Below, in pieces: positions 8,518 through 15,987 of a DNA stretch of 37,740 bases (position 1 is its first letter; every line of letters begins with the position of its first letter). The DNA is from Phycisphaerales bacterium (GTDB lineage: Bacteria; Planctomycetota; Phycisphaerae; Sedimentisphaerales; Anaerobacaceae), in assembly GCA_020352215.1 (NCBI GenBank), contig CP070675.1, positions 2,151,929 to 2,189,668 on the forward strand. The letters are read 5' to 3'. The notes under the pieces are model-generated. The model saw only the letters and a list, made by a program, of their open reading frames with translations. It was not told the origin of the DNA and searched no databases. Position numbers and translations under genes: made by a program.

Positions 8518-10725
8518 CTATTGTCCTGCGGCCTTTCTGGCCTCTCTCAATGTCGCCCTGGCGCGGCGCGTCACATCTCTGTTCTTCGTGGCGCCGAGCA
8601 CCTTCTGCAGAGCGTTAATAACTTTGCCGGGTTCCTGCTGGACAATTTTCTCACTGATCGCCACGATGGCAAAGCACGCCTCGCTCCTTGCGCTCGCATC
8701 GTCCAGATACGACATCGCCATTGTCAGGGCCTCGCTGCTCGGCACGGCAGCAAGAGAGCCCAGCAGCAGCCGCTTTTCTTCATCCCGCTCGATCAGCGGC
8801 AGCAGTTCCTTGAACTCCGCGAGCTTCTTCGCAGCCGAGATAGCCTGCAGCGGGATCAGCCGAATGGCTCCACGCACCGCCAGAATCTTCGCCTTGCGAT
8901 CGGCTGCCGTCTTGGTGAGCTTGAGCACGTCGCCAAGTGCTTCCGCCGAAGGCCAGCCGCACAGGACCGAAACTGCCTCGCTGCGAACCCCGGCATCTGC
9001 ATCCCGCGTCGCCGCGCGGACTGCATCGAGCGACTTGGCCCCGCGTGCCACACGCAGCACGCGCAACAAGGCGACCTTCTGGGCGGTCGAGGCCCTATCC
9101 ATTGCCGAGAGCAGGGCGTCGACGTATGGCTCGGGAGTCGCCCCGACCGCAAGCGTCACGCTTTCGTTCTCCCGGACCGTCTTGACCTGTGTCACCCCGT
9201 CGGCTGTGAATTCGATCTGCAACTGCTTGACTACCCCCTGCGCCGGATCGCCGAAGTTGGCGTTCGAGGCCGTGATCGAAAGGGCACCGTCCGCGACCAT
9301 CTTGGCGACTTTCTCGGTCACATCGGCCGAACCGCCTTCGCCGACCGCGCCGTATACCGCCCTGCGAATAGTCACTTTGTCCGCGGAGGGCTTGGCCTCT
9401 CTCGAGCACTTCGCCGACAGCGCTCGCTCGGCCGAACGGATCTCGGATGTGCTCTTGGCGCTGAGCAGCAAATCGACCAGCACATCGAATTCCACGTCGC
9501 TGCCCATATCGCCGAGCATCCGGATGCTCGCGGTCCGGACCGATTCGTCGTCGTCCTTGCTCGCCTCGAGCAGCGCGCGGGTCACACCCGCAGGCCGGCG
9601 ACGCTCGATCAGTTCCAGTGCCTTCAGCTGGTGTGCCGTATCGCTGCGCTGCAGCATCTCCATGATCGCGTCATCGATCTGCTTGCCCGGCAAGGCCGCC
9701 AAGCTCTCCTGTGCCGTTTGCGAAATCTCACCGTCCGAGTCGGCAAGCAGCTGCACCAGCACGGGCATCGCGGACGCATGGCCGATCTGCGGCAAGGCCC
9801 GGATGGCTTCCAGACGGACGGCTTTTGCGCCGCCCTTGGCCAGAGTGAACAGCGCCGGCAATGCCTCTGCATCGGCCCGCTTGGCGAGCGTTTGGATCAC
9901 CAGGATCTGATTGTCGGCGGGCAGTTCGTTTAGCTCGGCTGTCAAGACCCGCGTCACTTGGGTACCCCGCAATTCCTGTGCGGCCTGGACCGCCGCGGAG
10001 AACAAGATGTAATCATCGCTTCGCAGATGCTGCCGAAGGAGCCGCACGCCACTGCCGCCGCGGGCGAGGATCGCGCCGCGCAAGGCCCCTGCACGAACCT
10101 GATGCGGCGCATCGATCTCGCGCAGTTTGTCGTAGATTGCGACGGCCGCGTCACGCTCACCATCAGCCGAGAGCCTCTCGGCACAACGCAGCAGCCCTTC
10201 GCATATGTCGAGTTGATTCTCGACTGCAGCATGTTCCAGCCTGTATTGCAGCACTCTGGCCGCGGCGGGATTGCCGATGTTGCCGAGCGCCCTCGCTGCC
10301 GCCCGGGCTGCTTCCACGTCGGGATTCTGCGCCATCTCTGCCAGGGCTGGAACCGCCACAGGGTCGCGGCGCACACCGATGCTGCCGATGACACCGACAA
10401 GCGGCCGGCCTTTAAGTCTGCCCAGCGCATCGCGAAAGGCCTCGTCCACAGCCGGGTCCGGGATCGGCTCGAGCCCGTACCGGGCCATGTGTGAGAGTTC
10501 TTCGTCACCGAGCAGCGCAGCCAGCGGTGCGATGGCGGCTTTGGTGCCGATGACGCCTAATTGACGACAGGCATCTGCTTTTTCTTTGCGCGAGGCATCC
10601 GACTTCAGTACGGCAATAAGTTTGCCCTCGCTGCCGGCCGGCGCAATCGTTTGTCCGAACGACTGTAGGGCGCTGGCCAGCACGAACACGATCAGTAGTG
10701 CTATGTTCATTCTTGACTTTGACAT
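8518..10725 (-). CDS. Secreted HEAT-repeat protein
   Basis: 735 aa from the ATG at 10725; an AGGA-type site precedes it and the signal peptide MSKSRMNIALLIVFVLASAL starts directly, whereas the longer frame from 10770 would put 15 polar residues in front. The mature protein is a run of helical HEAT/PBS-lyase-like units of about 30-35 residues, for example 'AVPALAEMAQNPDVEAARAAA' and 'PVLVQLLADSDGEIS'. Such solenoids bind other proteins. Around residues 480-560 a less regular insert (Gly/Asn/Thr-rich) interrupts the pattern. It follows the oxidoreductase gene by 32 bases on the same strand, so the pair is an operon. Pairing of exported HEAT proteins with exported Gfo/Idh/MocA enzymes recurs in planctomycetes; the joint role is unknown. 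Confidence 0.85.
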   Translation of the reverse strand: MSKSRMNIALLIVFVLASALQSFGQTIAPAGSEGKLIAVLKSDASRKEKADACRQLGVIGTKAAIAPLAALLGDEELSHMARYGLEPIPDPAVDEAFRDALGRLKGRPLVGVIGSIGVRRDPVAVPALAEMAQNPDVEAARAAARALGNIGNPAAARVLQYRLEHAAVENQLDICEGLLRCAERLSADGERDAAVAIYDKLREIDAPHQVRAGALRGAILARGGSGVRLLRQHLRSDDYILFSAAVQAAQELRGTQVTRVLTAELNELPADNQILVIQTLAKRADAEALPALFTLAKGGAKAVRLEAIRALPQIGHASAMPVLVQLLADSDGEISQTAQESLAALPGKQIDDAIMEMLQRSDTAHQLKALELIERRRPAGVTRALLEASKDDDESVRTASIRMLGDMGSDVEFDVLVDLLLSAKSTSEIRSAERALSAKCSREAKPSADKVTIRRAVYGAVGEGGSADVTEKVAKMVADGALSITASNANFGDPAQGVVKQLQIEFTADGVTQVKTVRENESVTLAVGATPEPYVDALLSAMDRASTAQKVALLRVLRVARGAKSLDAVRAATRDADAGVRSEAVSVLCGWPSAEALGDVLKLTKTAADRKAKILAVRGAIRLIPLQAISAAKKLAEFKELLPLIERDEEKRLLLGSLAAVPSSEALTMAMSYLDDASARSEACFAIVAISEKIVQQEPGKVINALQKVLGATKNRDVTRRARATLREARKAAGQ

Positions 10726-10757
10726 GGTCCTGTTTCCTTCCGGATTAAGATGGTTGC

Positions 10758-12059
10758 TCAGATGATCCACGGGTCTCGCATCGCGCGAGAACGCAGCCGA
10801 TTGGCCTCTGCGTCATCGACGAATTCCTCTTTGACGGGGTCGAAGCGCAGGTCTCGTTTGAGCCACATGCAGATGTTGGCCGCATGCACGGTGGTCATTG
10901 ACCGGTGCATCATGACCGCATTGGCCACCGTTTGGCGTCGTGATTTGACGCAGTCGAGGAAGTCGCGCACGTGGCTCATCGGGCGCTGCGTCTGGGCCTG
11001 GTAGTCATATACCAGCTTTCTGAAGTCATCCATCATGGCAGGCGACGAGACATCCGGCTTTGAATAGCCATCCGCCGCCGCGACCCAGCCCTCGGTACCT
11101 TCGTAGCGGACGCCGCACGAGCCGCGCCAGCCACCGAGCTGCAGAATCATCTTTATTCCGTTTGCGAACCGCGTCACCATGCCGTCGCCGGTCTTGTTAT
11201 TCACGTAGTTATACTCTACGGCCGATGTGTCGGCAGCACCAATTGCGACCTGGCATTGGGCGAATGTGTGCGCCCCCCACTCGCCGATACAGCTTGTGTG
11301 GAAATCGTAGAAGCCCCGCCAGCCGCCCCGCGTGTAGGCGGAGTTGTAAGGCCGCCAGGGACATGGGCCCAGCCATGTGTCCCAATCCACTTGCTCTTTG
11401 GGCGGCTGCGGTTCTGCCGGCAGCCAATCGTGGCGCATCTCGGCGGCATCCCACGGGGCAATATGCGCACGAACCGTATGCACCTCGCCGAGCCGGCCCG
11501 TGCGAACCATCTCGTTGCAGAAGGTGAAGTTGCCCTCGCTGAGCCGCTGCGTGCCGGTTTGATAAATGCGTCTGTAGCGTCTGGCTGTCTCCACGACCCC
11601 TTGGCCTTCGGCGATAGTCATGGACGAGGGCTTCTCGGAATAAACATCCTTGCCCGCTCGCATCGCCATGATGGAGGCCAGCGCATGCCATCGGTCGCCG
11701 GTGGTGACCAGCAGTGCGTCGATGTCCGTGCGCTCGGCGAGGAACTGCCGCATGTCGTGGTATATCACGCAGTCGTTGTTGCCATAGCGTGTGTCCACTA
11801 TTTTCTTGACGGCCTGAGCACGTGACCTCTGCGCATCGCACGTGGCGACGAACTGTACGTCCTTCTCCGGCAGCATCCAGCGCAGGTCATGTGAGCCGCG
11901 GTTACCGATGCCAATGCCGCCCAGCACGATGCGCTCGCTGGCGGGGACTTTCCCATCAAGACCCAGCGCCGACGCCGGGACTATGTACGGCACCGCCGCC
12001 ACCGTTGCCGCGCGTTTAAGAAACGCGCGCCGCGTAAGGTTTGAGTTCTTCTTTGACAT
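10758..12059 (-). CDS. Tat-exported Gfo/Idh/MocA family oxidoreductase
   Basis: 433 aa. The N-terminus carries a twin-arginine signal (TRRAFLKRA, residues 9-17), so the enzyme is exported folded with its cofactor. GxGxxG at 50-55 (GIGNRG) is the Rossmann NAD(P) site. EKP at 142-144 is the family hallmark, whose Lys takes part in catalysis. The C-terminal half has the usual open beta-sheet substrate domain and ends 'RDPWII'. Members oxidise or reduce sugars and inositols, and exported ones are abundant in planctomycetes. The ATG has a perfect AGGAGGT 5 bases upstream. The HEAT gene follows in the same transcript. A strong promoter at 12214-12242 drives the pair. The substrate is unknown. Confidence 0.93.
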   Translation of the reverse strand: MSKKNSNLTRRAFLKRAATVAAVPYIVPASALGLDGKVPASERIVLGGIGIGNRGSHDLRWMLPEKDVQFVATCDAQRSRAQAVKKIVDTRYGNNDCVIYHDMRQFLAERTDIDALLVTTGDRWHALASIMAMRAGKDVYSEKPSSMTIAEGQGVVETARRYRRIYQTGTQRLSEGNFTFCNEMVRTGRLGEVHTVRAHIAPWDAAEMRHDWLPAEPQPPKEQVDWDTWLGPCPWRPYNSAYTRGGWRGFYDFHTSCIGEWGAHTFAQCQVAIGAADTSAVEYNYVNNKTGDGMVTRFANGIKMILQLGGWRGSCGVRYEGTEGWVAAADGYSKPDVSSPAMMDDFRKLVYDYQAQTQRPMSHVRDFLDCVKSRRQTVANAVMMHRSMTTVHAANICMWLKRDLRFDPVKEEFVDDAEANRLRSRAMRDPWII

Positions 12060-12068
12060 AAGGACCTC

Positions 12069-12206
12069 CTAATTCATCTGGCGAGTTGTGCTGGCTTCGG
12101 CGAGCCAACGTAGACGGTTTGGTCTCAAGAAACGGTCGTCGGTGCAGAAAGGACGCAGCGGTATCGCCGCTTCGTCAGACTCAATCATGTGGACGACGAT
12201 TCCCAT
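12069..12206 (-). CDS. Possible 45-aa leader ORF before the oxidoreductase
   Basis: An ATG at 12206 begins a 45-codon frame (MGIVVHMIESDEAAIPL...) in the leader of the oxidoreductase mRNA. The promoter -10 box ends at 12214, so transcription should start at about this ATG, which would make it leaderless. The TAG stop (12071-12069) overlaps the AGGAGGT of the next gene, an arrangement typical of translational coupling. No family is recognised, and a chance frame in a 148-base leader is possible. Confidence 0.35.
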   Translation of the reverse strand: MGIVVHMIESDEAAIPLRPFCTDDRFLRPNRLRWLAEASTTRQMN

Positions 12207-12213
12207 GCCGGAG

Positions 12214-12242
12214 ATTATCGTCGAACGGCTACGGTGTGTCAA
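12214..12242 (-). promoter_or_regulatory. Sigma-70 promoter of the oxidoreductase-HEAT operon
   Basis: On the minus strand, TTGACA (12242-12237, perfect -35) is followed by exactly 17 bases and GATAAT (12219-12214, one mismatch to the -10 consensus). The -35 box overlaps the stop codon of the upstream LamG gene. The expected start of transcription is near 12207, giving a leader of about 148 bases. Confidence 0.8.
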
Positions 12243-14152
12243 GGCCCCTGCCACGGATCCGTTCCGGCGTAGATATGTTGAATATCAGTGCCGCTCAGCG
12301 GCCGGTTGTATACGCGTACGTCGTCAATTGTGCCCCCAAAGTGGGAATCCGTCTCAGAATAGTGGGCCCGGCCCATCCTCAGCGCACCCGTCTCAGCGGT
12401 GTCGATCTCACACTCGATCAGTTGATCGACGGGTTGCCGCATTCCGTCGACGTATAACCTCACGTCGCTGACATGTGGATTCTCGCGGTCTATCGGGTCC
12501 AGCACGGCTGCTACGTGATGCCACTGTGTGTCACCTACTGCTTTGCCGGCGACAATGGTACCCGCGTCGCAATCCAATTTGAGTCGCCTGTTGCTGTCTA
12601 CGGCGAGCTGCCAGTAGCTTCCGGGACTCGCCTGGCCCCAGGCCAGCAGTGCCATTGGCGGCTGGGTTCCGGTGGCTGTCCTGATCCACATAACAACGGT
12701 CCGCGGGCTTTTCCCAGTGACCCCGTGGTAATCGTTCGCTTCGACATAGTCATCTACTCCGTCGAACTGTAATCCGCCGCTGGCTGCCCCGGCGACCCAT
12801 TGAGAATCGTCGGTGGGAAAATTGTGTAGCGTCGCGACGTGGTCGTTCGCGCTATCAACGGCCGAGCTGCCGCCCGTTTCGTCAAGCGGCCAGTACGCGA
12901 CCGGCGCAGGTGGGGTGCCGTTCCGCCGCCAGCAGGATGCCAGTGCAGCTAAGTCCACAAGGTCGATCTCATCGTCCGCCGGCTCGCCGATGTCACAGCC
13001 AGGGTCCCACTTGGTGTCACCGGCCTTGCTGAGCCAGGCCACGGACATGGCCGACACGTCGCACGCATCAACAGTTCCGTCGCCGGTGCAATCCTGACGG
13101 ATGAAGTCGTCGACCTGGAACACATAGGTGCGCGTAAACTCGATGTGCTCACCGGGTGCAAGGGTAATTATGAGGAATTGCTCGGGCGAGACCTGGTAGT
13201 CCGTGGTCCATATTCCGACATATTCGGCCGGCAAAGAGGATTCGATGACGAGGCGCTGGGCCGTGTCGGTCTGCTCCACACCGAAGAGATCGCGACCCGC
13301 GTAGTCCTCGGGTTTGTATACCCAAATCTTTGGCACGCTCGTTACCCTGGTCTTGTATATAATCATGTTGGCCAATCGCACTACCTGCGGTGTGCTGGCA
13401 ATGCTCAATCGTCTAACCGGGGGTGACCAGGGCTCGATCTCCGGTGAACTGGTGAGGTTGTAGGGAAAGCCGATTATGTAATCCGGGCCGACGGGTTTGC
13501 CGCTGAAGGTGAGAAAGTTGTGTATGTACTGTTCGGTGGTGAACGTCTTGCTGCCGGTGTTTGTCAGCACGTAGTTCATGATGATTCGGTCGTTCTTGAC
13601 TATGACGTCCTCCTCCAGGGCGTAGGAATAGCCGTTTGCAGTGCCGGATAAGGTCTGGGCAAAATGCACGCGGTCGCTGTGCCAGGTGGCGGCCGTATCA
13701 GCCAACTCGATAACGTCGTAGTTGGTCATGAAGTTGTATGCACTGCTGTTGCGTCTAAGGATGCCGACGCCGATTTTCAGAAATGAACTCCCGCTTGTGC
13801 CTTCGACGTAACCGGGTGGATCGGGCTGAAATTCCTCCTGGCCGATGTCGAATTCCATCGGTAGGCCGCCCACATAGCCCGGGCTGACCACGCCGCCGTC
13901 GACAGGGGAGTACAGAAATTCCTGGCCGTTTAGCTGGACACGGAGCACATTTGCCACCGGGGAGAACCTAAGGCCTCTGTTCCACCGACACTCGGGAGAG
14001 TTGGGGTCGCCGACTTCGACCACAAGGCCGCCGCTTCTCAGAACGCGAGTCCCGGCGTGCACAGGCAGGTCCTGGGCAAGCACCAAGCCGGTCCGCGATA
14101 CGATCAGCAATAACAAGACTGCAATTGCGAACCTGAACGTAGTCTTGACCAT
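12239..14152 (-). CDS. Secreted protein with dockerin-like repeat and LamG domain
   Basis: 637 aa from the ATG at 14152, which has GGAGGAG just upstream and begins the signal peptide (MVKTTFRFAIAVLLLLIVS); a second in-frame ATG 21 bases upstream lacks a site. Residues about 30-345 are beta-rich with no family I can name; they recall a galactose-mutarotase-like sandwich ('GGLVVEVGDPNSPECRWNRG'). Residues about 353-405 form a type-I dockerin-like pair: 'DCTGDGTVDACDVSAMSVAWL', then a second loop ending 'DEIDLVDLAALASCW'. Residues about 415-630 are a concanavalin-like LamG jellyroll ('AYWPLDETGG', 'VVMWIRT', 'WHHVAAVLD', 'GTIDDVRVYNRPLS'). The role is probably carbohydrate binding or processing at the cell surface. 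Confidence 0.85.
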   Translation of the reverse strand: MVKTTFRFAIAVLLLLIVSRTGLVLAQDLPVHAGTRVLRSGGLVVEVGDPNSPECRWNRGLRFSPVANVLRVQLNGQEFLYSPVDGGVVSPGYVGGLPMEFDIGQEEFQPDPPGYVEGTSGSSFLKIGVGILRRNSSAYNFMTNYDVIELADTAATWHSDRVHFAQTLSGTANGYSYALEEDVIVKNDRIIMNYVLTNTGSKTFTTEQYIHNFLTFSGKPVGPDYIIGFPYNLTSSPEIEPWSPPVRRLSIASTPQVVRLANMIIYKTRVTSVPKIWVYKPEDYAGRDLFGVEQTDTAQRLVIESSLPAEYVGIWTTDYQVSPEQFLIITLAPGEHIEFTRTYVFQVDDFIRQDCTGDGTVDACDVSAMSVAWLSKAGDTKWDPGCDIGEPADDEIDLVDLAALASCWRRNGTPPAPVAYWPLDETGGSSAVDSANDHVATLHNFPTDDSQWVAGAASGGLQFDGVDDYVEANDYHGVTGKSPRTVVMWIRTATGTQPPMALLAWGQASPGSYWQLAVDSNRRLKLDCDAGTIVAGKAVGDTQWHHVAAVLDPIDRENPHVSDVRLYVDGMRQPVDQLIECEIDTAETGALRMGRAHYSETDSHFGGTIDDVRVYNRPLSGTDIQHIYAGTDPWQGP

Positions 14153-14218
14153 TTCCTGCTCCTCCACTGACAATACTTGCCGAGCATCGCGTGCCGTATT
14201 GAAGGCGCTAACCTCTCC

Positions 14219-14227
14219 ATTATATCA
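14219..14227 (-). promoter_or_regulatory. Extended -10 promoter of the dockerin-LamG gene
   Basis: On the minus strand, TGA-TATAAT (14227-14219) is a perfect -10 box with the TG extension. There is no good -35 box, as is usual for extended -10 promoters. The predicted start near 14212 gives a leader of about 60 bases. The 11-mer TGATATAATGG recurs in front of the gene starting at 31760. Confidence 0.65.
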
Positions 14228-14301
14228 GATTCACCGCAGGAAAGCCACTGAAAGCGGGGTGGTTCTGCGTTTCGATGGGTACGGCAGCCCTGCTTGCCCG
14301 A

Positions 14302-15219
14302 TCACGCAACGAGCATATTCATGACTTCATCCAGCCGGGCGCGCGCCAGACAAGTACAGCTGTCTGCTGCTCCGTAGTACATCCACAGCTCATCGCCGCG
14401 CACCAGCAGTCCCGTTGGGAAGACCACATTGGGCGTCAGGCCGGACTGTTCGTATGGAGCCTCGGCTTGAAAGACCCAGTCGGGGGACCGGGCGATCATC
14501 TTGTATGGCTGCTCCTTATCGAATAGTGCGACCCCTGTGCGATAGACCAAGTGACCGCCGTAACCTTTGACGCCGTGGTATATCAGAAGCCAGCCGCGCT
14601 TTGTGAGTACGGGCGGTGGTCCCGCGCCAACCTTAACCGCGTCCCAAGCCGCCCCCGCCCCCTCCGGCAGCACGCAGTGCGGCTCGCCCCAGTGCACCAG
14701 GTCGGGGGAATAGGCCGACCAAATGTGTTCGATGCCGCCGGCATCGGGTCTGTGGAACACCGCCCACCGACCGTCGAACTTTTGCGGAAAGAGCACCGCG
14801 TCTTTGTTATTGGGTGAGAAAATAAGCCCAATCCTTTCGGCCGAGACGAAATCCTCCGTGCAGGCCAGCGCAACCGCAGCCCCATTTGCAGAGTATGCCG
14901 TGTAGGTGATATACCACCGCTTCTCCTCCGGGAGGTACGTCACCCGGGCATCTTCGCATCCCCATTGTTCATACCGCCACCGGGACTCGCCACGCCGGAG
15001 CAACGGCTTGGTCTCGATCTCCCAGTCAGTCACGCCGTTGTGACTGCGTGCAACGTGGATGTTCGAATGTCCCGCGTGATCCTCAATTCGAAGCAAAAGG
15101 ACAACGTCGCCGCCGTATTCGGTCGCTCCGGGATTCAGGACCGCTGCGGCCGGAAACGGCAAATCCAGCGGTGAGATCAAAGGGTTATCCGGGCATCGCT
15201 CAAACAGCCTTGTTTTCAT
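14302..15219 (-). CDS. GH130 family glycoside phosphorylase/hydrolase (mannoside type)
   Basis: 305 aa, the usual length of the five-bladed beta-propeller GH130 family (formerly DUF377). Markers are 'NPGATEYGGDVVLLLRIED' near the N-terminus, GCEDARV at 87-93 (the family has G-x-E-D-P-R-V; here Pro is Ala), 'IYHGVKGYG' (substrate/phosphate loop) and 'NVVFPTG' followed by 'YYGAAD'. Characterised members split beta-mannosides by phosphorolysis (mannosyl-glucose, beta-1,4- or beta-1,2-mannooligosaccharides), though some hydrolyse. There is no signal peptide, so it is cytoplasmic. Its own promoter lies at 15277-15285. Specificity cannot be set from sequence alone. Confidence 0.9.
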   Translation of the reverse strand: MKTRLFERCPDNPLISPLDLPFPAAAVLNPGATEYGGDVVLLLRIEDHAGHSNIHVARSHNGVTDWEIETKPLLRRGESRWRYEQWGCEDARVTYLPEEKRWYITYTAYSANGAAVALACTEDFVSAERIGLIFSPNNKDAVLFPQKFDGRWAVFHRPDAGGIEHIWSAYSPDLVHWGEPHCVLPEGAGAAWDAVKVGAGPPPVLTKRGWLLIYHGVKGYGGHLVYRTGVALFDKEQPYKMIARSPDWVFQAEAPYEQSGLTPNVVFPTGLLVRGDELWMYYGAADSCTCLARARLDEVMNMLVA

Positions 15220-15276
15220 GGTCCAACCTCAGTCATGCCAACTCACCTTTTTGTTGCCTCTTTACAAGGATGCGGA

Positions 15277-15285
15277 AGTATAACA
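15277..15285 (-). promoter_or_regulatory. Extended -10 promoter of the GH130 gene
   Basis: On the minus strand, TGT-TATACT (15285-15277) is a -10 box with one mismatch and the TG extension. The start near 15270 would give a 50-base leader. The decamer TTGTTATACT is identical to the one at 17931-17940 before the third sigma gene. Confidence 0.55.
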
Positions 15286-15416
15286 ACTCGTGAGAATCTT
15301 GTCATACCCATTCTCAGGCGAGTCGCAGACTACCGAAGTCGCAAGCCGCCGTCGGACCCTTAAGACATCTTTTTTTCTTGAACCGGCCGGCTCAAACCGC
15401 ATCCTTATCCATAGAA

Positions 15417-15430
15417 GACAAGATCTTGTC
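15417..15430. promoter_or_regulatory. 14-bp palindrome upstream of an ECF sigma gene
   Basis: GACAAGATCTTGTC is a perfect palindrome ending 17 bases before the sigma ATG. Its position fits an operator or a hairpin covering translation initiation. TTGAAC at 15378-15383, upstream of it, could be a -35 box (including an ECF-type 'GAAC'), but no matching -10 is clear. Confidence 0.4.
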
Positions 15431-15447
15431 CCAATTGAGGGCCTTGG

Positions 15448-15987
15448 ATGCGTTCAGAGGACGAACTATATGCTCTGGTTCATCGCTGTCAGCGAGGTGA
15501 GCGGGCGGCGTTAGAAGAGCTGTTCAGACAATTTCAGCCGCGGCTTCGCTACTACGTGCGGCGTCTGGATACCGTTGGCGACCATGCAGACGACCTGCTA
15601 CAGGAGATTTGGTTCAAGGTCGTCCGGCAGATCGGCTCATTAAAAGATCGAAAGGCATTCGTGGCCTGGCTGTACACAATCGCTCGCAATGAGGTGTACG
15701 GCAGGGCACGGATCAAGGACCCGTTCGTCGAGTTGACCGATGAGCGCCTCGAAAAGGTCGCTGAGGATACTGAGCCGGCATTCACTGATGAAGACGCGAC
15801 TCGTGTCCATGAGGCTCTTCAAAGACTCAAGGCTCATCACCGTGAGATATTGACACTGAGCTTTCTTGAAGATCTTTCGCATCGACAGATCGCCGAGATT
15901 CTTGGCATTCGTGCCGGCACGGTCAAATCTCGGGTCTATTATGCCAAACAGTCTCTTCGAAAAGAGCTGGAGAAGAAGAATGGGTAA
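15448..15987 (+). CDS. ECF-type RNA polymerase sigma factor, first of a tandem pair of modules
   Basis: 179 aa. Region 2 covers about residues 15-85 ('ALEELFRQFQPRLRYYVRRL', 'DHADDLLQEIWFKV', 'FVAWLYTIARNEV'). Region 4 covers about 115-172 ('LKAHHREILTLSFLEDLSHR', 'IAEILGIRAGTVKSRVYYAK'). GAGGG lies about 9 bases before the ATG. The last codons overlap the start of the downstream membrane-protein gene (ATG at 15980, stop at 15985-15987), which indicates translational coupling. By analogy with other ECF systems, the coupled membrane protein may control the sigma factor. Confidence 0.93.
   Translation: MRSEDELYALVHRCQRGERAALEELFRQFQPRLRYYVRRLDTVGDHADDLLQEIWFKVVRQIGSLKDRKAFVAWLYTIARNEVYGRARIKDPFVELTDERLEKVAEDTEPAFTDEDATRVHEALQRLKAHHREILTLSFLEDLSHRQIAEILGIRAGTVKSRVYYAKQSLRKELEKKNG

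Noticed and set aside
8506..9933. Long plus-strand frames (up to 475 aa) antisense to the HEAT gene
   Set aside because: They mirror GC-rich repeat coding on the minus strand; composition is Arg/His/Ser-rich with no domain, signal or start site.
11209..11841. 210-aa alternative minus frame inside the oxidoreductase gene
   Set aside because: It overlaps a gene with full Gfo/Idh/MocA motifs and is a high-GC shadow frame.
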